From NCBI RefSeq assembly GCF_000220395.1, contig NW_004086127.1, forward strand, positions 22,891 to 86,890: a stretch of DNA of 64,000 bases. The letters run 5' to 3'. The stretch is from Ichthyophthirius multifiliis. Its lineage: Eukaryota > Ciliophora > Oligohymenophorea > Hymenostomatida. Below the pieces are notes generated by a model, which saw nothing but the letters and a program-made list of their open reading frames with translations, ran no database searches and was not told the origin of the DNA. Position 1 is the stretch's first letter. Every line of letters starts with the position of its first letter. The translations under genes and the position numbers were made by a program. This document shows positions 47,644-58,534 of this stretch, one piece after another.

Positions 47644-48781
47644 AAAAATACCCGTTAGTAGAAGATTAATCTTCTATAAAGAAATGATCTTATATTAGAA
47701 AAATTTTAGCATGTTCTAAAGACATAAGCAAATCATTTTAAAAATTTAATTAATTAGTAACCTTTCTTCCAATAGTTATAAATTTGCCATTATTTTCTTA
47801 AAATGTTTCACTTATTTCTTTAAAATATAATTTATGACTTTCTCCTTTCATCCAATTATTACGATTTGGATTTGGATTATTAATTAATTAATTCAATATA
47901 ACAAAAGGTTATTTTTTAGTTGACAATTAACTCACTAAAAGTTATTGAGAACCTAATTCAAAAAACAACCCTTCTTAAAGCTCTAATCTATCTTTAATTT
48001 TTATAAAAGTTCCACTTTAAGATTAAAGATCTTTCATAAAAAATTGATCTTTTTCAAAAGTTATTTCAGAATGAAAATTCTAAACTTAATAATCAAATAA
48101 AACTATTTAATTTTGAGAAGCTTTACCTATTTTCGCACCATTTTCTTTTATTTTAAAAAATTGTTTATTAATTTCCCATGTTGAAGATAATATTAACTCA
48201 TAACGTTCTTCATAAACTTTTTCCTTTTCTTTTTCAACTTTTTTTTCTTTTTGAATATTTCCTATTTCTTTTATAGTATATTGTTATTAATTTTCGATTT
48301 ATTAAAGTTAGCTGTTCCAATTTTGGTTTTATCCTAAATTTGCAAAAAAATAGTTTGTATAACTTTTCTTTCTTTTTAAAATATTCTCTTCATTCATTTT
48401 TTCTTAGTTTAATTATTATATTTATATCTAACTTTGATCAAATGAATTTAAATTGTTTTTTAGGAAACCAGAATAGTCATCTAAACCTACTTTAATCCAC
48501 ATGTTTATTTTAGATAAATGAGTCAAGTTCGTTATTCCTATTTATATTAAGTTTACTTCTGTTAATACTTTAAGACATGAACCGTCTATTGCATTTTATG
48601 CTTTAATTGAAAAATATATAAATATTTATTTGTATATGTAAAAAGCTTTTTTACTGAATTATTCTTAATAACATTCTAATCCTATAAACTATAACCATCT
48701 TAAAGTGTCTTTTATATTCCATTATAAAGGGTCTTTTGGAAGTATTTATTAAAGATTTTTGGAAAGATTTGGTTAATCCAT
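47288..48781 (-). CDS. SAM-FHA-FHA-RING protein (copy B), paralogue of 40881..42249
   Basis: Starts MDQPNLSKNLQQILPKDPLQ at ATG 48781. Same domain order as copy A: SAM-like (TLRWLQFIGLECYQEQF, then AIDGSCLKVL), a first FHA (GAKIGKASQNQIVLFDY with FHSEITF and SGTFIKIKDR), a second FHA (KFITIGRKVTNQLNFQND with SLEHAKIFLI and SSTNG) and a C-terminal RING (CSICFVNERQAVFLPCRHFA, CCIYCCKSLKKCVICRLAI). It ends QDFVKVYNA with TGA at 47288. Introns lie at the same two places and phases as in copy A, after the SAM 'EQF' and inside 'STNG'. The second intron is filled by a (TA)n run. The frame is intact and Cys/His ligands are complete, so it should be functional. Confidence 0.87.
47601..47640. repeat. 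(AT)20 microsatellite inside an intron
   Basis: Uninterrupted AT dinucleotides in the second intron of FHA-RING copy B. The equivalent intron of copy A is a 47-nt A/T sequence without such a run. Confidence 0.9.
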
Positions 48782-49310
48782 ATTTAGAATATTTTTTGTT
48801 TGTTTATTTTTTGAATTTAAAATTTTAGTTTTTTTTTTTGCGAGCTAAATTTTTGCATAAATTAATAAATATTAAAGATAAAAATTTTGAAATTTATTAT
48901 TAATTTTGTTACCTATTTTTTATTTATTATTAAAAAAAAAAAAAATTAATATATTTATTTGTAAATTATAATTGAAAATTTCAAAAGTTCTTAATTACAT
49001 TATAAAGCAAAAATTAAGTTAAATATTTTACAATTTTAATTAATTTGTATTTTACTTAGAGATAATTTATATAAATTTAATTAATAGTATATTTTAATAT
49101 ATATAAAATGAAATTGTATTAAATATATGAATAAAAATATTATTAAATAAAAATATTTATTAAAAAAATGATTTATAAAAAAATTATATATAAATTAAAT
49201 ATATAATGTTTCAAATAAAATAAATGTTTAATTATTATTTAAAAACATCTATTTCATATTAGTTTATTATCTTTTTTAATACTATATTTATATTTTTTTC
49301 TCAGCTTTTC
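48782..49310. other. Intergenic spacer
   Basis: A+T-rich spacer of about 0.5 kb between two minus-strand genes, thus the promoter side of FHA-RING copy B. No element was recognised. Confidence 0.4.
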
Positions 49311-49925
49311 TCATTATTATTTGAAGCATTCATATTTTTACTGAAATTTAAAATGGCTTCTTCAAATACTGTTTTATTATTAGCGGGAGTAGTATTATAT
49401 AATCTGTCATATTCAGTGATTAATTTTTTAATCTTATCCAATTCAATCTAATTTTATTAAAATAATTATATATATAAATTATATATATATATATATATAA
49501 ATTTAATAAATAAATACCAAATCTAAATCCCATATTTTATTACATAATTATAAAATAATATTAAAATATTTTTATCTTTTCTTTTCAGTTTTTCTATTAA
49601 TATTATTTTCATCAATAGGAAGGACAATATCTAAGAGCTTTTATGGATTTAATCTTGTTTTTTATAAAATTTTTCATTTTAATAATACTTCTATTTAGTT
49701 TTATTACTTTGACATATAAATACTAAGATCTCTGCCTTTTCTCATTCCCAAGCATGCTTCTGTGTAATTTAAAAATTAATATAATTTGCTATTATCTTCT
49801 TTTCCTTTCCCTTTTTCCTTTTAATCTCTTTCTTGCTATTTCTTAAATATTTCATAGGCTTAATTAATACTCAATGACGTTTAAACCGGGTTTTTTAAAA
49901 TTACGTTTTTATTATCATATGACAT
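49311..49925 (-). CDS. Small conserved-looking protein, unknown function
   Basis: Three exons from ATG 49925 to TGA at 49311. Exon 1: MSYDNKNVILKNPVQTSLSI, AYEIFKKQQERDQKEKGKGK and YTEACLGMRKGRDLSIYMSK. An intron of about 52 nt (GTATTA...AAAAG) leads to LLDIVLPIDENNINRKTEKK and FNIILQLCNKIWDLD. A second, TATA-rich intron leads to IELDKIKKLITEYDRLYNTT and FEEAILNFSKNMNASNNNEK. Without the first splice the frame would meet a TGA, so it is required. The product is about 165 residues with normal composition; no family was recognised. Confidence 0.65.
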
Positions 49926-50364
49926 TTTTTTTATTAATATTAATTTATTTAAAATTAGTAAAAAAAATTAGTATATCTTTAAGGAGATTTTAATTATATA
50001 TAATAGAAAACAAACATTGTAATTATAATTATTTAATTAAAAACAGTCTATTTAATTTTTTTTTCTTAAAATAAATTTCATTGAATATTTGTTTATAATA
50101 ATATTTATTACTTTTAAATATTCTTAAAATGATATAAACTTATAAAAATAAAATCTTACCTTGAAAATTTAAAAATAATTTAAATTAAATGAAATACTTG
50201 AGTAAAAATTTTCATATATAAATATATAAATTATTTAATTTCATTATTTAAAATTATTATTATTTACAAATAAATCATAATTTTTTTGTAAAATAAAAAT
50301 CAAAAATTGATTTTTTATTTTATTAAAAATAAATTTAATAATATTATTAAATTTTTACTGATTT
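49926..50364. other. Intergenic spacer
   Basis: A+T-rich spacer between the start of the small gene and the 3' end of the SAPS gene. Nothing recognisable. Confidence 0.4.
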
Positions 50365-52580
50365 TCAATTATTTTTTTGTTTATATTTGCTTAATATTTA
50401 TTAAATTTCATGGTTTATTAATTACACTTAACTATTTTATTTTAATTATTTTAAAGTTTTATTAGAATTCTAATTATATAAACAATCATTAGCAGAATTT
50501 TATTACTAACTTTTATAATCAAAAGATGTTTTTTTAATAAGATTTTTATCAATTATTTTATTTTAATCATTTAAAAGAACTTTCTAATGAGAAAAATACT
50601 ATATATTAATATTTTATTATTTGTTTTAATTAATACTTTAAAAATAATTTTTTTTAAATTATTATTAATTTTATTAAGAATTTTATAATTATTGTTATTT
50701 TTATTAACTAGAAAATATATTAGTGTCTTTTTTCTAAGGAGTGCTATATAATAATTTGTTACTTTCATCTTTAGTTTTATCTTTGAAGTAAGAAGAGCTA
50801 TTATTATTTTCAATAATATGATTTTTTTTTTTCTAACTACTGTATTATGAATAAGTATTTTTACTATTCAATTATTATTATAATTAAATTTATTCTTTTT
50901 GATCTGAATATGATTTTTTTATTTCGATTAAATTATTATTTTAAACAAAACTCTCTTTTTAATTTTTTATTGTTTACAATTTTACATATAAATTACTACT
51001 TTCAACAATTTGCTTTTCAATTAATTATTTTTATGATAAAGCAAAACGGTTATTAATTTCTTAAAGTTCATTTTATTTTTAAGTTAATTACTTTTGAAAT
51101 AATTTTTATTGTTCTTAAATTAATTATATTATTTTTTCTTAAGAACTATATTTTTTAATTATATTCTATTCATTCTAATATTACTATATTAATAATTACT
51201 CTTATTTTTACGATTCTTCTTCAAACTAACTTATTGCCGTTTATTATTCAACTTTTAGTTTTTAAATTTAAGATTAAAATTAGTTATAATTATATTCTTA
51301 TTAATTTAAAAAAATAATTTGCATTTCTTTATTATTATTCAATTTATCTTATATTAATTATTGATTTCTTTAATGCATGTAATTTTATACTTATTAGAGA
51401 TACTAGACTTAAACAGACAAGGAATTTTATGGATATTGAAATTCATCTTCTTAATTTATTACTGGATGGACATAATCTAGAAAGTCCTTAGATTTGTTAC
51501 TTTCATTTAAACATGAAGTTTATGATAAAAAATTTCCTTGTAAATTTGAGCTTTGTAAACATGATTATAATATATAGTTTTATTTCAGAGTTTCATAATT
51601 TATTTTTAAGCATTAATCAAGTTCAAAAGATTGATTTTATGGAATTTATAAGTCAACTTAAGAAATAATAGTTTAATTGATTTCCTTATTAGTTTCGTTT
51701 AGTATTTTTTCATATTATAGGTTTATATAAAGATTCTATGCATGTTATTATTTCTAAATTTATTAGTCTTAAATTACTTATTATTCTTAGTTTTCACTTT
51801 AGATTTATTATTGGTCTTCAATTTATTATTATTCTTAAGTTTAAAATTCAAATTATTTTTATTTTTAATTTAATTGTTGATCTTAATATTGTTTTTATTA
51901 ATCGTATTATTAGTCTTATTAATTATTTTATTATTCTAATTATTATTGTTGATTTTCTATTTTTTAATATTCAATTTATTAATTATGTTATTGATTTTAA
52001 TTTTCACTTTATTATTATTATTGTATTTATTGTTATTACTATAATTATAAATCATTTATTGATGTATATGTTTTTTATTCGAATTCTTAATCTTATATTT
52101 TTTTTTAATATTAGACTAATTATTGTTAATAAAGGTAATTGCTTTATTCGTCAAAATAAAATTTGTTTATGTTTTCTTCTTTTATTTCATATTTTAAATT
52201 TTCAATAGGAATTAAGCTAAATTCATTTTATTATATTTATATATTAGAAACAATTTAATCAATATTTTTATTTATAGTTTCATTTTATATATTATCTAGG
52301 CTTTGTTAAGAACCTATTTCTTAATATTTATTTTTATTAATAAAATCTAAAATACATAATTTTGCGACATTGTATTGTTCAAAATCAGTTTAATGGGAGT
52401 CTTCATATTCCTCATCATTTTGAATATCGATAATAACTTCTTAATATTCACATTCTTTATCGTATTTTTCATTAACATCTTTTTAGTCAATTGGTATTTA
52501 ATAATTTACATTTTCTTATTCAAGATTTTAAATAAAAAGTTAATTTTAAAATTAATCATAAGTAATATTTTCTTCTTTAA

Positions 52581-52650
<70 letters not shown>

Positions 52651-54557
52651 GTCTTCAACATTTTTTCTTTTTTATTTATTGTTTTTTTCTAAATTATTGC
52701 TTTCTTCATCTTCATCACTATTATATGTTAATTCATCTTCTAATTATTTGCTATTTAATTAAAAGAAAACAACTCCTTGATTTTTTTCTTAATTGTTTTA
52801 AGATTCAATCGAATTTTCTTTATTAAATTTATTTTTGTCATCTTCATCTTTATGCCCATTAATAAATTATTAGAAATTTCCCAAATCTTTTTCATTATTT
52901 TTTTTATGTTAAATAATGTTTTTGTTATAGAATTCTTCCCATTCAATATTTTTTTATTAGTATATTTTTTATAAATTATCACATATTTTTATTAAATAAG
53001 ATAAATAACCTTTAGTTGTTTTTTTTTTTAAACAATAAGTAATTCCTTTAGTTTTTAAAAGTACATTATTAACAATATCTTCAATAATTTTTTATTAAGA
53101 GTTCATAAAATCATTTTTTTTTTATTCTAAATAGTAAAGAATAATATTACTAATTTATTAATGCATTATATTATTCCATTCGAAATTAAAAAAACATCAA
53201 ATAGTGTTTAAATAATTTTACTTTCTTATATTTTCTCCTATATTACAGGAAATGATATTCTAAAAGTCTAACTTAATATTTCTAAACACTTAAACCTTTT
53301 TTGACCCAAATTTATTCCTATAATTTCTTAATTTTCTAATCTTTCTTCTTCTAAATTTTCTTAATTATTGTTTATTAATATAAGTTTTATTTTGATTATA
53401 TTTTCTTTTAAGTTTTGTACAAAAGGCATACTTTAATATTCTTATATCATTATATCGTGATATTCAGATGAATGGGCTAATGAGTTGGAATTAAAAGCAT
53501 AATATTAGGCTAAAGAACATATAATTTGTCCTGAAAAAATTGATATGGGGTTAAAAAGAGGTATTACATTTTACTCAACGCAAATGTTTTCAAGAAGTTC
53601 TTTACCATTATGAATTATATAGTATTTTTAAATTATTTCACTTATTATTTGGCACATGTTTTGTGTTTATTCTGTTATATTTTGAAGACTTTAGATAAAT
53701 TAACTTATAAATGAATTTTTTTTTTAAAGAATATAAGAATCATTAATAAAATTGCAGGTATTATTTTCTAATATAAATATTGCTTAAAAAACTATTTCTA
53801 TTTTTTTTTTTTTTAATTAAAAATAAATAAATTGTATATGATTTTTTTTTTTTTTATAGATTTTTTTAAAAAAAATAACATAAAAAAATAAAAAATATAA
53901 TGTTAAAAAGTAATATAAAAATATTTTAATTTTACATATTGAGGTATTTTATATATGATTAAATAATTAATTAAGGTAATTATACTCAAAAATAAATGTT
54001 AATGTTTCCTAAGGTTTTTATTTAATTAAAGAAATAACTAATTTTGACCAATAACCAGCCAAAATGTCATTTATTGGGTTTTAATTTTATAAAAAATTAA
54101 ATATTTAGCAAAGAATAGGAGACTTTACTTAATTTTACATTATATTAATTTGAGTATTTTCTAAATATGCGTTTTTTTCTTATCCCTCTTATTCGTCTAA
54201 ATCGCCTATATTTGGTTAAACAGTTTCTGTTGAGATATTTCTTTTTATTTATATTTGTTGGTCTTATGTAAAAATTTATTCGGTAATAAAAGGGATTTAA
54301 CAATCGAATATTTCACTGGCTAATAGGGGAAATTTGTAAGCTTTTTCAAGATCTTGAGGGTTTGAATATTCGATTGTTATATATTGAATTAGTTTTTAAA
54401 TTATGTTGTTGCTTTTAAAAAAATCGCTAAATTTTTAATGATTATCTTTTAATTCAGATATAAAGTCTTCTGAATTTTAAAGAAGTTATTCTAGTATTTA
54501 TATTTTGGCTATTTATTGCTATTATTGTTCAAGAATTTAATCTATTTTAGAAGACAT
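50365..54557 (-). CDS. SAPS-domain protein, PP6 (Sit4-type) phosphatase regulatory subunit, one frame break
   Basis: Starts MSSKIDQILEQQQQQIAKIQ at ATG 54557. The SAPS domain follows: SNPQDLEKAYKFPLLASEIF, NPINDILAGYWSKLVISLIK, then after an intron (about 53780-53940) ILLMILIFF, EIIQKYYIIHNGKELLENIC, GINLGQKRFKCLEILSQTFR and FNFEWNNIM. The last two match the 'LGxxRLxxlel' and 'FPWNNFLH'-like blocks. SAPS proteins tether PP6/Sit4 catalytic subunits and choose substrates. The frame breaks at the A run 53188..53194 between TLFDV and FFNFEWNN; one added base restores it. The C-terminal half (from about 52700 down) is Asn/Gln-rich with polyAsn and Gln-repeat stretches (QQVIQDQQIQKQQHAQN) up to TGA at 50365. 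T-rich plus-strand ORFs across it are shadows. Confidence 0.78.
52581..52650 (-). repeat. ATT/AAT tract encoding polyAsn in the SAPS gene
   Basis: Pure ATT repeat on the plus strand, read as AAT on the coding strand, giving over 20 Asn after NNKQKRKNVED. Confidence 0.8.
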
Positions 54558-55215
54558 TTTTTTATATATATTTTTTTGTTATAATGATTCTTTGTCTTTA
54601 TTTTATTTTTAAATTAAAAATATATAATTTAACAAAAAAATTTTTAATAAATGCTTTAATTTATATTATTTATTCATTTAAAAAAATAAATAATAAAAAT
54701 TATTATTTTTATTTTGTTGTTTGCTTTAATTAAAATTAATTGAAAATTGTATTAAAATATTACATATTTAAATACAAAAAAAGTTTGTTAAATAAAACTA
54801 ATAATTTTTTTATGAATTAAAAGAATTTATTTTTTGTATTATTTATATACTTTTCTATAAAGTATATATTAAATAACTTTATGTTTAACAAATTTGTTCT
54901 ATATTACTTATTTTAAATTGATTTTAACTTATTTAAAACTAATAAACAATTTATTTTTAATTATATTTTTTAAGTATTAGCATTTTTTTTATTAAATATA
55001 AAATTTTAAAGAATAAATATATATTAATAAATATTAATTATTATTCAAATTAGGTTTATATAAATAAAACTATTATTTTGAAAAGTCAAAAATCACAATA
55101 GTACTTAAAAAAATAAATATAAAACTATATTTTATAATATTTTATTTTTTTTAATTAATAATAATAAAAGAAATATAAATGAAAATTATATAAAAAATAC
55201 ATAAACAATAAAAAT
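54558..55215. other. Intergenic spacer upstream of the SAPS gene
   Basis: A+T-rich 0.66 kb between two minus-strand genes. No element was recognised. Confidence 0.4.
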
Positions 55216-56276
55216 TCAAAATTTTCCATATTTATTATTCTTATTAAAATAACTTCTATTAAAACTACTATTATTATTGTTATTATTATTATTATTATTA
55301 TTAATAATATTATTATTTTTATTGAACTAATTATTTTTCTGTAATTAATTTAAAAGAGAAGGATTTTTTAATTTAACTAAACTTGAAATATCATTTAACC
55401 TATTTTATACAAATATCATTTTTGCTTTTAATAGACTATATCTATATGTAATATTTTGCTTTATTATATCTTCTGGTGTTGCGATAAAATCGATAGTAAG
55501 CATTTCACAAAATTTATATTCCATATTCTCTATGAAATCAAGACGGGCTTATCCATCTTTTTACATAAAAAATATAGCAAAATAACTAATTATTCAAAAA
55601 AAAAAAAAAAAAAATTCGAAAAAAGTACTTTTATATTAAAATATTTTAATATTTGTTACTGATGAGGTTCTTTATGAGAACAATTAAACATCTTTATTAC
55701 CATATTTAAAAATTATCCATATTCAATATTTAACTTCTATTCTTATTTAATTCTTTTAAATATATCATAGTCGATTCTATTAATTAAAAAATATTTAAAA
55801 ACAAAGCATAATAATATAATAGTACATAGATATATAATTAAAAAATAAATCAGTTTCACTACTCAATTCTATTTTAATTACGCTTTCATTTACTTTTACT
55901 TCGTTTTAAATTAATATTTTTGTTTTTATAGTTTCTAATGTTCCTACTTCTTAATTTATAATATTATTATTTTCTTAAATTCTATTTTTATAAATATATT
56001 TATTTTTAGAAAAATAATATTTATTTTATTTTTAAATATTTACCTTAGTTCTACTGGAACTTCTCTATCATAACATATTTTAAACCCACCCTCTTTATTG
56101 ATAAAAAATAATATTAATTAAATTATGATTGTTTATATATTTTTTTTATTTAAAAATGCTATATTTAAAGTTCTTATTTCAAAAATACCTAATGACGGAT
56201 CCATTTCTTCAAGAACTCCAAAGTCAATAATTGTTGATTAGTCATTTTATTATGTAGATTCATTTAATTTTGACAT
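55216..56276 (-). CDS. SAS-6/SAS6-like centriole protein, short form
   Basis: Starts MSKLNESTQQNDQSTIIDFG at ATG 56276. Spliced blocks read GFKICYDREVPVELR, VNESVIKIELSSETDLFFNY, DYDIFKRIKQEQKLNIEYGQ with FLNMVIKMFNCSHKEPH, then RLDFIENMEYKFCEMLTIDF and YRYSLLKAKMIFVQNRLNDI. The order 'rIeLtsE.Dp.FfY', 'DF..lK.eQ.LliDf..F..ml...L..C' and 'Y...tL.f' is that of the SAS-6 head domain, which builds the ninefold cartwheel. The head is followed by only a short Asn-rich tail (NNSSFNRSYFNKNNKYGKF), with no long coiled coil, so it resembles the SAS6-like (SAS6L) form rather than full SAS-6. At least four introns, one holding an A19 run (about 55593-55611). Exon borders are partly inferred. Confidence 0.6.
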
Positions 56277-56590
56277 TTTTTTTTTTTATAATTTAATTAG
56301 TTAATCTTTCTTTTTTTTTTAATAAATAAAATATATTTAATATTTTTTGTATTTTAAATTTATGTTGTTTGAAAATTTAATACTATTTAAGAAAAAAATA
56401 ATAATATATATATATATAATAGTTATTACTTTAAATATAGATAATATAAATATATTTCAAGGATTAGTTTTTAATTAAAATTAATTGACATGTTTATTTT
56501 ATTTAATTATAATTATTTTAATTTAGCTAAAATATTAAATACATTAAAAAATAATAAAGAAATTTTATTTAACTTAAATATAATCTTTTA

Positions 56591-56643
<53 letters not shown>

Positions 56644-57716
56644 TAACAATTTAAATTATTTATTTATTTTGTAAAAAATACTGTCAAAATATGTATTATA
56701 ATCATACTTTAATATATTATTTAATTAATATCTAAATTTAATTATATTTTTCTAATGATATTTTATTATTCATCATTTTGTTAACCTAAAAATAGCATAA
56801 AGTGCCTTTTTATATATAGATTTAATTAATTATATAGAAAAGTTGTTATTTTTTTATTTTATTTAGAAATTCTAAATTATATAATATTATTTTATTTTTT
56901 AAAATATATGAAATTACATTTAAAAATAAATAAGATAAATTTTTCAAGACAAAAATTATTTTATTTGAAAGAAAAATAATTATGAATTTTCATTTATATT
57001 AAATTTAAACAAAAACTTTAAATTTATTTAAATGAGAAATAATTTATTTATATATATTTAGTATATTATTTATATTTATTTTGTTTATATCAATAGTAGC
57101 TTATTCTAAATTCTTGATATGAATTTTATTAAAATTTAATTTTTATTAGTTATAATTATAAATATAATTTATTTTAAACAAATGTTTAATGTATTTTATG
57201 TAAAATTAAAATTATTTAAAATCATAAAAAATTCATATATGTTTTATAAAATAACTTATTATGTCATAGATACATTGATAAGTGATTAAACTTATATAAA
57301 TTATTTTAAACACTTTCTAAGATTTATTAATCAAAATTACTTTTTTCCAAAAATAATATTTATAATTTTTAATTATATATTAAAAATTTAATTTATAATA
57401 ATTAAAGTATATAATTAATGTAATATATATATATATTATAAATTTTAAATAATTTTTAGATAATTTAATAGATAATTTTTAATCGATACTAAATAATTTA
57501 TAAATAAAATATTTTGCATAATAAATCATATAGTTATAGACAATATGACTTATTTTATTATACATTTAGAAAGTTAGTATTAAAAAATTAATGATTGTAA
57601 AATTAACAAAATATTAAGTAAATGTAATTTGATTTTTTTTGCATTGAATATAATTTTAAATAATTAAATTAATTTATAAAAAATAAGTATAAATATATAT
57701 TTATGAATATATATAA

Positions 57717-57762
<46 letters not shown>

Positions 57763-58534
57763 GAATATTATAATTTTGGAATTAGAAATATCTTAATATA
57801 CTCAAAAACTTAATTTTAAACTTTTGAGTATATTTTTTTTAAATAAAGTATTATTATTTCCATCCATATAATATCGAAATATTTTTTAATTATATTTTAA
57901 TTAATACTATTTTTTATTTTTTAACGCTGTAAATTCTGCTTAAATTTATTACATTTTTTTAGAATTTTTAGTTTTTATTGCTTAACTTATATATTTTTTA
58001 TATATTTAGTTATTTTTTTAAAAAAATAGGCTTTTCTTTTATTTATTTGAAATATTTATTATTATCTTCAATATATGAAAAATTTTATTTTAATTTTAAG
58101 TTATTATATGATTTATTATCTATTTTTGGATTTTTAATTTAGATTTAATAATTTTTCTTAGAGTGTATTAATCTTAAAGATTATTGATTCGTTAATGGAT
58201 ATAAAAAAAAATTATATCTAAATTTATTAGATCTAATTTACATTTTTTATGCATTTTGCAATTAATAAAATAATAACGATATTATAAATATAAATATTAA
58301 ATTATTATTTTAGTTTCAAAAACATAGATTTAGTTAAACTATTTATTGTTAAATATATATATATATATTTTTCTGCTTTTTGAAAATATCTTCATTTAAA
58401 TTTAATTATTTATATTTATTATAAAATTATTTTTTCTTGTTTATATTTTTAAAATGAAAATATAAAAAAAATATTTTTAAATCAAAAATAAAATAATTTT
58501 ATAATATAAATAAACATTAAAAAAGCATAAACAG
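56277..58534. repeat. 2.3 kb A+T-only region with two (AT)n tracts
   Basis: Between the SAS-6-like start and the 3' end of the MCM9-like gene. It contains (AT)n at about 56594-56637 and 57721-57754. No coding frame, RNA gene or regulatory site was recognised. Confidence 0.5.

Noticed and set aside
51738-52208. Plus-strand Ile/Phe/Leu-rich ORF resembling a membrane protein
   Set aside because: It is the reverse of the Asn/Gln-rich SAPS gene, whose frame is continuous on the minus strand. Other T-rich plus ORFs (6154, 26430, 44952, 45792, 52375, 59900) are shadows for the same reason.
53466-53616. Plus-strand frame with SDEWANELELKAQYQAKEH, which looks well composed
   Set aside because: The minus strand here carries the SAPS block EIIQKYYIIHNGKELLENIC and NPISIFSGQIICSLAQYYAF in frame with the rest of the domain, so the plus frame is a coincidence.
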